The notes below the pieces were generated by a model. The model did not search any database and was not told the origin of the DNA. It was given only the letters and a program-made list of their open reading frames with translations. From the NCBI RefSeq assembly GCF_003633725.1, contig NZ_RBIJ01000001.1, forward strand, positions 597,400-661,399: DNA of 64,000 bases, in the 5' to 3' direction. This stretch comes from Brockia lithotrophica (GTDB lineage: Bacteria; Bacillota; Bacilli; Thermicanales; DSM-22653). Each line of letters begins with the position of its first letter. Within the stretch, counting starts at the first letter, position 1. Shown one piece after another: positions 8,509-16,260 of the stretch. Both the position numbers and the translations under genes were made by a program.

Positions 8509-9372
8509 GTGACCCAAAGACCGCAAGCGAGAAAACCCCGGACACGGGCGTATGCGGCGATTCTCGCCCTCTCGCTCTTCGCCTTCCTCGCCGGATGCGC
8601 GGCGAAGGGCGCGGCCGGACCGGGAGAAGGAACGCAAGCGGCGACACCTCCTGCCAAGACCACGCTCACCGTATTTGCAGGGGCGGGACTCAAAGACGCG
8701 CTGGAGAAGCTCGGGGCGGAATATACGGCCAAACACCCCAACGTACACGTGGAGTACAACTTCGGAGCGGCGGGACAGCTCTACCAGCAAATCGAGGCGG
8801 GGGGAACGGCGGACGTCTTCGTCGCGCCGGGGAAAAAGGAGATCGACGCCCTCGCGGACGCGGGGAAACTCCTCCCCACCGACCTCGGCACGGTGGTGAG
8901 CGTAGCGACCAATGAGATCGTCCTCGTCGGCGCAAAGGGCGGAAAACCCGCAACGTTTAAGGATCTTCCCCAAGCCCTCGGGGACAAGGGAAAGCTCGCC
9001 TTGGGCGAGCCCAAAAGCGTTCCGGTCGGACGCTACGCCGAACAGGCCCTCAAGGCCGCGGGCGTCTGGGACGCCGTGAAGGACCGCATCGTCTACGCCC
9101 AGACCGTGCGCCAAGTCCTCGCCTACGTGGAGAGCGGCGAGGCGAACTACGGAATCGTCTACGCCTCCGACGCCAAGGTGTCCGACAAGGTGGAGATCGT
9201 CGACCGGGCGAAGCCGGAGTGGCACGACGCGATCCACTTCTACGCCGGCGTTCTCAAGGACGCCCCGCATCCTTCGGAGGCAAAGGACTTCCTCGCCTTC
9301 CTCCTCACGCCGGAGGCGCAAAAGACGTTCGAGGCGTACGGGTTTTCTCCGGGGAAGGGCAAACTCCGCTGA
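8509..9372 (+). CDS. modA: Molybdate/tungstate-binding lipoprotein ModA (copy 1)
   Basis: Extracytoplasmic solute-binding protein that hands oxyanion to ModBC. It has a signal peptide with lipobox LAGC (Cys30), so it is membrane-anchored. ModA motifs follow: LTVFAGAGLKDAL, YNFGAAGQL, ADVFVAPGKKEID and SVATNEIVLV. The GTG at 8509 follows AAGGGGG at nine bases; an in-frame ATG at 8485 has no site. It is the first gene after the leader terminator. The stretch 9001-9152 is about 95% identical to modA2, far above the rest of the pair. Whether it prefers molybdate or tungstate cannot be told. Confidence 0.95.
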   Translation: MTQRPQARKPRTRAYAAILALSLFAFLAGCAAKGAAGPGEGTQAATPPAKTTLTVFAGAGLKDALEKLGAEYTAKHPNVHVEYNFGAAGQLYQQIEAGGTADVFVAPGKKEIDALADAGKLLPTDLGTVVSVATNEIVLVGAKGGKPATFKDLPQALGDKGKLALGEPKSVPVGRYAEQALKAAGVWDAVKDRIVYAQTVRQVLAYVESGEANYGIVYASDAKVSDKVEIVDRAKPEWHDAIHFYAGVLKDAPHPSEAKDFLAFLLTPEAQKTFEAYGFSPGKGKLR

Positions 9373-9459
9373 CGAGATGCCGATCCTACCAAAGAGGTAC
9401 CTAAGACCTTAGCACTCTCCGTGCGGTACACGAACTACGGGCGGAAGGAGGTACCGGCG

Positions 9460-10146
9460 GTGCGCCCGGAAATCCTCGAACCCCTCCTCCTTTCCATGAA
9501 GGTCTCCCTCCTCGCTACGGGCATCGACGTCCTCCTTGCCGTTCCCCTCGCCCGCATCCTCGCCCGCCGGACGTTTCCCGGCGCCTCCCTCTTACACACG
9601 CTTTTCCTCCTCCCCATGGTGCTCCCCCCGACCGTCCTCGGCTACCTCCTCCTCCTCCTCGTCTCGAAAAAGGGACCCGTGGGCGCACCCTTGTACCACG
9701 CCTTCGGCGTGGAACTCGTCTTCCAGTGGACGGGAGCCCTCTTGGCCGCCTCCGTCGTCGCCTTCCCCCTCCTCTACCAAGGAGCGTTGGCTGCCTTTCG
9801 GAGCGTCGACCCACGCTACGAAGCGGTAGCCCGCACTCTGGGCCGCGGCCCCCTGTACGTCTTCTTCACGATCACACTGCCCTTGGCGTGGCCGCAGCTC
9901 CTCGCGGGCGTCGCCCTCGCCTTCGCCCGCGCTTTGGGAGATTTCGGCACGACCCTCATGCTCGCCGGCTACATCCCCGGACGCACGGTCACCCTCCCCC
10001 TGGGGATCTACTTTGCTGTGGCCAACGGGGAAAACGACGTCGCCGCGGTGATGACCGGCCTCCTCTTCACCTTTAGCATCGCCACCCTCCTCGGCATTCA
10101 GTGGCTCACGCGGCGGCAAGGGACGCCCTTCCTCTCCACGGGGTGA
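9460..10146 (+). CDS. modB: Molybdate ABC transporter permease ModB
   Basis: Integral membrane subunit of the ModABC importer, 228 residues with about five to six hydrophobic segments. The cytoplasmic EAA-like loop that docks the ATPase is visible as EAVARTLGRGPLYVFF and continues into PLAWPQLLAG. The LPPTVLGY segment and GDFGTTLMLAG are typical of ModB. The GTG start follows AAGGAGG at eight bases; the frame is open to 9421 but without a good site. It lies 87 nt after modA with no obvious terminator, and 36 nt before modC. Confidence 0.95.
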   Translation: MRPEILEPLLLSMKVSLLATGIDVLLAVPLARILARRTFPGASLLHTLFLLPMVLPPTVLGYLLLLLVSKKGPVGAPLYHAFGVELVFQWTGALLAASVVAFPLLYQGALAAFRSVDPRYEAVARTLGRGPLYVFFTITLPLAWPQLLAGVALAFARALGDFGTTLMLAGYIPGRTVTLPLGIYFAVANGENDVAAVMTGLLFTFSIATLLGIQWLTRRQGTPFLSTG

Positions 10147-10182
10147 CCACGAGCCGAACGACCCTCCCGCGGAGGTGAAACC

Positions 10183-10941
10183 GTGCTCTACGTGGACGTG
10201 GAAAAGCGGCTCGCGGAGTTTTCCCTCGTCGTACGCCACGCGTTTCCCCCGGGGATCACGGCCGTCTTCGGGCCCTCCGGATCGGGGAAGTCCACACTTC
10301 TTAACCTGATTGCCGGGCTCCTCCTCCCCGACCGTGGGACGATCCGCCTCGGCGAGCGAGTGTTCGTGGGGGAGGGTACGAAGCCTCTGCCGCCCGAAAT
10401 GCGGCGCGTCGGCTACGTGCTTCAAGCCGGGTTCCTCTTCCCGCACATGACCGTGTGGCAAAACATCGCGTACGGGATCCGCCGGCGCATCCGGCCCGAC
10501 GACCCAGAAATCCGTCCCCTCCTCGAAGTCACGCGCCTCCCACCTCTCCTCGGGCGAAAGCCGCACACCCTTTCCGGAGGTGAGCGTCAGCGCGTCGCCC
10601 TCGTCCGCGCCCTCGCCACCCAACCCGACGTCCTCCTCCTCGACGAACCCTTTGCCAACCTGGACCAAACGCTCAAGGAGGACCTCTACGCCACCCTCCT
10701 CGAACTCGTGGCCATGAGGCCCATTCCCGTCCTCCTCGTCACCCACGACCCCGAAGAGCGCGACCGCCTCGCCGAAGACGTCCTCTTCCTCGAGCGCGGG
10801 CGCGCATCCCAAAATCCTCGTTGGAAACCCAGGAGGGATTCCCTATGGAAACCGCACGCCTCCGCGGACGCACGCCCCGCATCTTCCGCCCCCGAAGCGC
10901 CCTCGTCCTCGCCGTCGCCCTTTTCACTCTCCTCGCCCTGA
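10183..10941 (+). CDS. modC: Molybdate ABC transporter ATPase ModC, lacking the TOBE domain
   Basis: ATP-hydrolysing subunit of the importer. Walker A GPSGSGKST, Q-loop VLQAGFLFPHM, signature LSGGERQ, Walker B LLLDEPF and the H-loop VTHD are intact. ModC proteins usually have about 350 residues with a C-terminal TOBE (molybdopterin-binding-like) domain that senses intracellular oxyanion. Here the ABC domain ends near residue 206 and only a 45-residue low-complexity tail remains, whose last 97 nt overlap the start of modA2 in another frame. The tail is not TOBE-like. It may have arisen when modA2 was inserted, removing the regulatory domain. A GTG start follows GGAGGTG. Confidence 0.93.
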   Translation: MLYVDVEKRLAEFSLVVRHAFPPGITAVFGPSGSGKSTLLNLIAGLLLPDRGTIRLGERVFVGEGTKPLPPEMRRVGYVLQAGFLFPHMTVWQNIAYGIRRRIRPDDPEIRPLLEVTRLPPLLGRKPHTLSGGERQRVALVRALATQPDVLLLDEPFANLDQTLKEDLYATLLELVAMRPIPVLLVTHDPEERDRLAEDVLFLERGRASQNPRWKPRRDSLWKPHASADARPASSAPEAPSSSPSPFSLSSP

Positions 10942-11711
10942 GCCTCGGTGGCTGCGGCGGAAAGGCGGCGCAGGAGGCCCCGCCGTCCCAAGAGGCGAAA
11001 GCCCCGACGACGCTCACCGTCTCCGCGGCTATCTCCCTCAAGGACGCCCTCACTGAACTTAAAGGGGTATACGAAAAGGATCACCCGAACGTGAAGATCG
11101 ACTACAACTTCGGCGCCTCGGGGAACCTCAAGGAGCAAATCCTGAGCGGGGCGAGCGTCGACGTCTTTTTGAGCGTAGGGAAAAAGGAGATCGACGAGCT
11201 CAAGGACAAAAACTACGTGGACCAAGGGCGCGTCGACTCCGTCGCGACAAACCGGCTCGTCCTCATCGCCCCCAAAGACGGGGGGAAACCCGCCACCTTC
11301 CGCAACCTCCCGGAAGCCTTGGGTGCGGGCGGAAAGCTCGCCTTGGGCGAACCCAAGAGCGTTCCTGCCGGACGCTACGCCGAACAAGCCCTTAAGGCCG
11401 CGGGCGTCTGGGACGCCGTGAAGGACCGCATCGTCTACGCCCAGACCGTGCGCCAGGTCCTCGCCTACGTGGAGAGCGGCGAAGCGAACTACGGCGTCGT
11501 CTACGCCACGGACGCTAAAATTTCCGACAAGGTCACGGTGGTGGACACGGCCGACTCCTCCTGGCACGACCCCATCCACTACCTCGGCGTCGTCCTCGCC
11601 AACTCACAGCACAAAGCCGAAGCGGCGAAGTTCCTCGACTTCCTCCTCTCCCCGGAGGCGCAAAAGGTCTTTGCCAAGTACGGATTCTCGCCCGGTGCCG
11701 GGCGCATGTAG
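10845..11711 (+). CDS. modA: Molybdate/tungstate-binding lipoprotein ModA (copy 2)
   Basis: Second solute-binding protein of the same family, 288 residues with lipobox LGGC (Cys37). Core motifs LTVSAAISLKDAL, YNFGASGNL, DVFLSVGKKEID and SVATNRLVLI match ModA. The ATG is preceded by AGGAGGG at a suitable distance, although it lies inside the 3' end of modC. It differs from copy 1 in the ligand-site region (SAAISLKDA here, FAGAGLKDA in copy 1), so the pair could split molybdate and tungstate. A 62-nt run (11394-11455) is identical to copy 1, indicating recent recombination between the copies. Confidence 0.94.
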   Translation: METARLRGRTPRIFRPRSALVLAVALFTLLALSLGGCGGKAAQEAPPSQEAKAPTTLTVSAAISLKDALTELKGVYEKDHPNVKIDYNFGASGNLKEQILSGASVDVFLSVGKKEIDELKDKNYVDQGRVDSVATNRLVLIAPKDGGKPATFRNLPEALGAGGKLALGEPKSVPAGRYAEQALKAAGVWDAVKDRIVYAQTVRQVLAYVESGEANYGVVYATDAKISDKVTVVDTADSSWHDPIHYLGVVLANSQHKAEAAKFLDFLLSPEAQKVFAKYGFSPGAGRM

Positions 11712-11723
11712 GGGGAGTACGCT

Positions 11724-12548
11724 TTGGAGCAAAGCCCTTCTTCCCCGCCCCTCGTAAAGAAGGACCCGAGTTCCTGGCCGCCCTTGGGTTGGCGCTGGGA
11801 ATACTACCACGCCCTCCTCGAGCTCGTCCCGGACGACCTCGTCGTCGACGAGGTGCTCGTCGGCCTTCACTGGACGCTCGTGCGCAGCGGCGACCGCGTG
11901 GGCATGTCCATGACGTACCGCGAGGGAGAAGTTTCCGTACCGCAGGCGGGGGACTTCGCCGGTAAGCCCTTGCGCGAGGTGGCGCGGCTTGTTCTGTCCT
12001 GGAACTTCGTCGAGGCGGCCATTGGCGTGGCGGCCATCGGCGCCGGGGTAAACACGCGAGAACGCGTCGAGTCCCTCCTCGGATACCCTCTGGAATCCTA
12101 CGACCCAAAGAGCGCTTTCGACGCCTTGCGCGAAAAGCTTCGCGGGAAAAGGGTAGCCGTCGTCGGGCACTTCCCGGGTATCGAAGAGCTGAGGGAAGAC
12201 GTGGAACTCACGATCTTCGAACGCGCACCCCTCCCGGGGGATACCCCCGATCCGGCGGCGGAGTACCTCATGGCCGAGCAGGACGCCGTCTTTCTCACCG
12301 CCTCGACCTTGGTGAACAAGACCTTCCCCCGGATGCTCGAGCTCGCCCGCGAGAAGTTCCTCGTCCTCGTCGGGCCGAGCACGCCCATGCACCCGCTCCT
12401 CTACACGTGGGGCGTGGACGTCCTCGCGGGGCTCGTCGTCCTCGACCCCGAACGCGTATGGCGCATCGCCCAAGAAGGCGGCCACCGTAGGCTCTTCCAA
12501 GAAGGCGCCTTCCGCGTCAACGTCCCGCGCCACGGCGGAGGTCTGTAA
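11724..12548 (+). CDS. DUF4213/DUF364 protein, putative heavy-metal chelation protein
   Basis: A 274-residue cytoplasmic protein with two parts: a DUF4213 N-terminal domain (about residues 25-110, with VGLHWTLVR and a GKPLREVARLVLSWN segment) and a DUF364 Rossmann-like domain (about 130-260, with KRVAVVGHFPGIEEL, AEYLMAEQDAVFLTASTLVNKT in two parts, and VGPSTPMHPLLYTWGVD). The family has solved structures and is annotated as a putative heavy-metal chelator, but no reaction is established. It often sits beside metal transport genes, as here directly after modA2 (12 nt gap, TTG start with GGGGGAG). A link to handling of Mo, W or another metal is inference. Confidence 0.85.
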   Translation: MEQSPSSPPLVKKDPSSWPPLGWRWEYYHALLELVPDDLVVDEVLVGLHWTLVRSGDRVGMSMTYREGEVSVPQAGDFAGKPLREVARLVLSWNFVEAAIGVAAIGAGVNTRERVESLLGYPLESYDPKSAFDALREKLRGKRVAVVGHFPGIEELREDVELTIFERAPLPGDTPDPAAEYLMAEQDAVFLTASTLVNKTFPRMLELAREKFLVLVGPSTPMHPLLYTWGVDVLAGLVVLDPERVWRIAQEGGHRRLFQEGAFRVNVPRHGGGL

Positions 12549-12576
12549 CCGCCGCACACACGACGTAGGTAATTCT

Positions 12577-12622
12577 GGCTACGGTACACGGCCCAAAGGA
12601 AAGAGGCCTTTGCGCCGTAGCC
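12577..12622. other. Two-tier inverted repeat before the orphan binding-protein gene
   Basis: Outer arms GGCTACGG (12577-12584) and CCGTAGCC (12615-12622) enclose CAAAGG/CCTTTG. No T tract follows, so it is not a standard terminator. It is followed by an unusually A+T-rich stretch to 12660 and could be a factor-dependent terminator, an RNA element or an operator. Confidence 0.55.
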
Positions 12623-12689
12623 ACCTCACGTCCAATATTAGTCTGAAAATTAATCATATGACGAATGATGACGAATGAGGTGGTATTTC

Positions 12690-13901
12690 ATGCGCAGTTT
12701 ACAAAGCGTGCGTCGTCGGAGCGTCCCCTTCCTCCTCTTCTTGGCGCTCCTCCTCATCCTTTCTGCCTGCGGCGGAAAAAGCCAAGGTACCGCAGGCGCG
12801 CCCGACGCTTCGTCGGGGGCACCCGCAAAGGCAGCGGAAACGCCGAAGACCCTCACCATACGCGACGCCTACGATCGCGAGGTGACGATCTCCCTACCCG
12901 TAAAGCGCGTGGCCGCCCTCGCCCCCGGCGCGCTCCGCTTCGTGATCTATTTGGACGGCGTAGACCGCCTCGCCGGGGTAGAGGCGATCGAACAACGGGA
13001 AGCTTCCCTCTCCCTCGGCCGCACGTACACGCAGATTTACGAGAAGGAATTCAAGGCCTTGCCCACGATTTCCCCCGGCGGTCCGCAAAAGGCCCCGGAC
13101 CCCGAGGCCCTCGCCAAAGTGAACCCGGACGTCGTCTTTACGACGCTCGATCCCAAGGAGCTCGACGCCCTCGCGGAAAAGGTGAGCTTCCCTATCGTCT
13201 CCATCAACTTCACGCCCAAGCTCTCGCAAGGATTTCCCGGTCCCGTATCTACGGAATTCGGCCCCGAGTTTCGCGCCTCGCTGGAGCTCGTGGCCAAGGT
13301 CCTCGGCCGAGAAGACCGAGCCCAGAAGCTCCTTCAGGACATCGACGCCGTGGAAAAGGACCTTCGAGAGCGCGCGGCCCGGGCCGAAAACAAGCCCGGA
13401 CCGCGGGTGTACCTGGGCGGACTTGCCTTCAGGGGCGGCGCGGGAATTGAGAGCACGGCCGCATCGTACTTCCCGTTCGACATCCTCGGGGCGAACAACG
13501 TAGCGCGCGAAGGCGGGAAAAAGGGGAGCTTCCTCATCGACAAGGAAAAGCTCCTCGAGTGGAACCCAGACGTGATCTTCATCGACAGCATCAACCTCGA
13601 CCTCATCCGCCAAGACTGCCAAAGGCGTCCCGAGTTTTACCGCCAACTCAAGGCCATCCAAGAGGGCCGTACCTATACCCTGCTCCCCATTCGCAACTAC
13701 GGGATCAACGGCGAGATCGCCCTCCTCGACGCCTACTGGGTGGGCAAGATCCTCTACCCCGAAGCCTTTGGCGACGTCGACCTCGACAAAAAGGGCCGCG
13801 AGCTTTTCCGGATGTTCTTCGGCGACAAGGGTGAGACCGCCTATGAGGAACTCATCCGGACGTACGGCGGCCTGCGCACGGTAAACCCCTGCGAACCGTA
13901 A
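12690..13901 (+). CDS. Class III (BtuF/FepB/MolA-like) metal-complex-binding lipoprotein, orphan
   Basis: A 403-residue periplasmic-type binding protein with lipobox LSAC (Cys27). The fold is that of the TroA-like class III binders: after LTIRDAYDREVTISLPVKRV comes a segment VDRLAGVEAI, a bridging helix region, and the C-terminal lobe with NPDVIFID and INGEIALLDAYWVGKILYPE. The family binds siderophores, cobalamin, haem or, in MolA-type members, molybdate/tungstate. No permease or ATPase of the matching type lies nearby, so it must borrow a transporter or act elsewhere. Placement between the DUF364 gene and moeA makes a Mo/W-related ligand plausible. Start ATG follows GAGGTGG. Confidence 0.82.
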   Translation: MRSLQSVRRRSVPFLLFLALLLILSACGGKSQGTAGAPDASSGAPAKAAETPKTLTIRDAYDREVTISLPVKRVAALAPGALRFVIYLDGVDRLAGVEAIEQREASLSLGRTYTQIYEKEFKALPTISPGGPQKAPDPEALAKVNPDVVFTTLDPKELDALAEKVSFPIVSINFTPKLSQGFPGPVSTEFGPEFRASLELVAKVLGREDRAQKLLQDIDAVEKDLRERAARAENKPGPRVYLGGLAFRGGAGIESTAASYFPFDILGANNVAREGGKKGSFLIDKEKLLEWNPDVIFIDSINLDLIRQDCQRRPEFYRQLKAIQEGRTYTLLPIRNYGINGEIALLDAYWVGKILYPEAFGDVDLDKKGRELFRMFFGDKGETAYEELIRTYGGLRTVNPCEP

Positions 13902-13923
13902 GGCTCCGAAGGAGGCGAATGCC

Positions 13924-15192
13924 GTGCTTCAAGAACGCCTGCGCAAAGGCCCCTTTATACCCGTAGCCGACGCCCAGGAGGCGCTTTTCGCGCGCCTCCG
14001 CGTCCGGGAAACTCAAGAGATACCCCTCGCCTCCGCCCTGGGACACGTGCTCGCCGAAGATATCCGCGCTCCGCGCGACGTCCCCCCTTTCGACCGTTCG
14101 CTCCAGGACGGCTTCGCGCTTCGATCTGAGGACGTCCCCGGGGAGCTCCGCGTGGTAGAGGAGCTCCCCGCGGGGAGTTTCCCCACCCGACCCCTCCGGC
14201 GCGGTGAGGCAGCGCGCGTGATGACGGGGGCGCCCGTCCCGCCCGGGGCGGACGCCGTCGTCCCCTTTGAAATCGTGGACTTCCCCCTCGGTTCTGTAGG
14301 GCGCAAGGGGGAAACGATCGTCTTATCCGAAGCGGTCCCGAGGGAATTCAAGGTGCAGCGCAAAGGAAGCGACTTCCCCGCCGGAACGAATGTCCTCCGA
14401 GCGGGAACGCGCATTGGCGCGGCGGAGCTCGCCGCCCTTTCTGCCTTGGGATTTTCCCATATCCGCGTCTACCGCAAGCCGTCCGTCGCCGTCCTCTCTA
14501 CCGGCGAGGAACTACGAAACCCGCCGGAAGACCTAAGCCCGGCGGAGATCTACGACGCAAACGGTCCGTTTCTCGTCGGGCTTCTCGCGGAGCGGGGGTT
14601 TCCCGTGCGCTACGCAGGGCGCGTTCCCGACCGCATGCAGGACATCGTCCGGCGCGCGCGGGAACTTTTGCAAGACGTCGACGTCCTCGTCACCTCCGGT
14701 GGCGTGAGCGTCGGCGATACGGACATCGTCCCCTTTGCCGCGGAGGCTGCCGATCTGGAGGTCGTCTTCCGCTGGGTGGCCATGCGGCCAGGAAAGTCGA
14801 CGACCGCCGCCGTAGCCCCCGACGGGGCGAAGCTTTGGCTCGCCCTTCACGGCAATCCGGCGGCCGCATACGTCGCCGCCCACCTCTTCCTCCTCCCCGC
14901 CCTGTGCCGCCTTTCTGGCGAGACAACCCCCCTCCCCGAAAGGCACCTCGCCGTCCTCCGCGGTGCGCCCGGCATCCGCGAGACCGGAGGGCCGATCCCC
15001 TACCCGCTCACCCAATACTACCGGGGAAAACTCCGGTGGGAGGGCACAACACCCGTGGTCGACGCCGCGCGCATCCAGCTTTCTCCTTACATCTCGAGCT
15101 TTTTGGACTCCGACGTGCTCGTGGAAATCCCCCACGACCGCACCGTAGGCGAAGGGGATCTCGTGCACGTGGTGCGGACCGCGTGTCGGTAG
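13924..15192 (+). CDS. moeA: Molybdopterin molybdotransferase MoeA
   Basis: Inserts molybdate (or tungstate) into adenylylated molybdopterin. The 422-residue protein has the four-domain MoeA layout: PPFDRSLQDGFAL (usual form has S-x-MDG; here QDG, with the Asp kept), the MTGAPVPPGADAVVPFE block, the MogA-like domain with LSTGEEL, TSGGVSVGDTDIV and HGNPAAA, and a C-terminal beta domain. The GTG start follows AAGGAGG. It lies 22 nt after the binding-protein gene and 119 nt before modD, completing an uptake-to-insertion gene set. A tungsten-specific role is possible but not readable from the sequence. Confidence 0.96.
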   Translation: MLQERLRKGPFIPVADAQEALFARLRVRETQEIPLASALGHVLAEDIRAPRDVPPFDRSLQDGFALRSEDVPGELRVVEELPAGSFPTRPLRRGEAARVMTGAPVPPGADAVVPFEIVDFPLGSVGRKGETIVLSEAVPREFKVQRKGSDFPAGTNVLRAGTRIGAAELAALSALGFSHIRVYRKPSVAVLSTGEELRNPPEDLSPAEIYDANGPFLVGLLAERGFPVRYAGRVPDRMQDIVRRARELLQDVDVLVTSGGVSVGDTDIVPFAAEAADLEVVFRWVAMRPGKSTTAAVAPDGAKLWLALHGNPAAAYVAAHLFLLPALCRLSGETTPLPERHLAVLRGAPGIRETGGPIPYPLTQYYRGKLRWEGTTPVVDAARIQLSPYISSFLDSDVLVEIPHDRTVGEGDLVHVVRTACR

Positions 15193-15311
15193 TTCGGGAA
15201 ACCCCCTTCCTCGAATCGAGAGACCGAGAAGCCCCCCTGAATCCCGCAGATTTCCACCGAAACGAGCGGACGTGGTAAGATCCGGATGACGCCGTTCGAG
15301 GGGGGATTTCC

Positions 15312-16154
15312 GTGTACACGCTCACGACGCAGGAACTCGAAGAACTCCTGCGCGAAGACGTCCCCTACGCCGACCTCACGAGCGAGCTTCTGGAGATTCG
15401 GGGTAAACCCGGGCGGATGCGCTACCGCGCCCGCGAAGAAGGCGTCCTCGCCGGCGCGGAGGTCGTCGCCTCCCTCGCCCGAATCTTGGGACTCGACCCC
15501 CGGTTCGTCCTCCCAGCGGGAAGGGAAATCCTCCCAGGGAAAACCGTCCTCGAAGTCGAGGGAGATGCGTACGAACTCCACCGCCTGTGGCGTGTAGGCT
15601 TAGGCGTTCTCGGTTTTTCCTCTGGCGTGGCGACAGGTACGCGGAAGCTCGTCCTCGCCGCCCGCAAAGGGGCGCCCGACGTCCCCGTCCTCGCCACGCG
15701 CAAGGCGCTCCCCGGAACGCGCAAGCTCGCCGCCCTTGCCGTCCGCGCGGGGGGAGGATGGCCCCACCGCCTGGGGCTTTCGGAGAGCGTCCTCGTCTTT
15801 CCGCAGCACCTCCCCTTCGCGGATGACCCACAGCCGGAAGCCCTCGTACGAAAGCTCCGCGCCATCGGCCGCGACAAGCGCATCCTCGTAGAGGTCTCCG
15901 ACGTCGAAGAAGCGATCCGCTATCTCGAGGCGGGTGCGGACGGCGTGCAGTTCGAAAAGGTCGAACCCGAAGCCCTGCGCCACGACCTCCCTCGCCTCAA
16001 GGAGTCCTACCCTTGCGCGGTCTTCCTCGCGGCGGGGGGAATCACGCCGGAAACCGCCGCGGCTTACGCCTCTACTGGCGTAGACGGGCTCGTGACCTCG
16101 TGGATGTTCACCCGGCCACCTCTCGACTTTTCCGTAGAAATGGAACGGGCGTGA
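15312..16154 (+). CDS. modD: ModD, NadC-related putative pyrophosphorylase
   Basis: A 280-residue homologue of quinolinate phosphoribosyltransferase (NadC) of the type encoded with mod genes. It starts with a helical cap (LREDVPYADLTSELL), has ATRKALPGTRKLA and the barrel segment ILVEVSDVEEAIRYLEAGADGVQFEK, and ends with AAGGITPETAAAYASTGVDGLVTSWM. The PRPP-site arginines and lysines (ATRK, TRKL) are present. Its reaction is unknown, though the association with molybdate transport is well known. GTG start with GAGGGGGG upstream. It is the last gene of the island and is followed by a terminator. Confidence 0.92.
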   Translation: MYTLTTQELEELLREDVPYADLTSELLEIRGKPGRMRYRAREEGVLAGAEVVASLARILGLDPRFVLPAGREILPGKTVLEVEGDAYELHRLWRVGLGVLGFSSGVATGTRKLVLAARKGAPDVPVLATRKALPGTRKLAALAVRAGGGWPHRLGLSESVLVFPQHLPFADDPQPEALVRKLRAIGRDKRILVEVSDVEEAIRYLEAGADGVQFEKVEPEALRHDLPRLKESYPCAVFLAAGGITPETAAAYASTGVDGLVTSWMFTRPPLDFSVEMERA

Positions 16155-16224
16155 GTTCGATCCGAAAGTTCACCGGATTCGTCTCACGCCCGAACGAAGC
16201 CCGACCCGCTCGAACGCAAAGGTG

Positions 16225-16260
16225 CCGCCCGACCCTCCCCAAAGGACGGTTGGGCGGTTT
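16225..16260 (+). terminator. Terminator after modD
   Basis: Stem CCGCCCGACC (16225-16234) with GGTTGGGCGG (16248-16257), one G-T pair, followed by TTTATA. It lies 70 nt beyond modD, immediately before the stop codon of the convergent TraB gene. Confidence 0.7.

Noticed and set aside
12630-12657. Fur- or ModE-type operator in the A+T-rich patch
   Set aside because: Matches to the known consensus sequences were poor and asymmetric, so only the repeats are reported.
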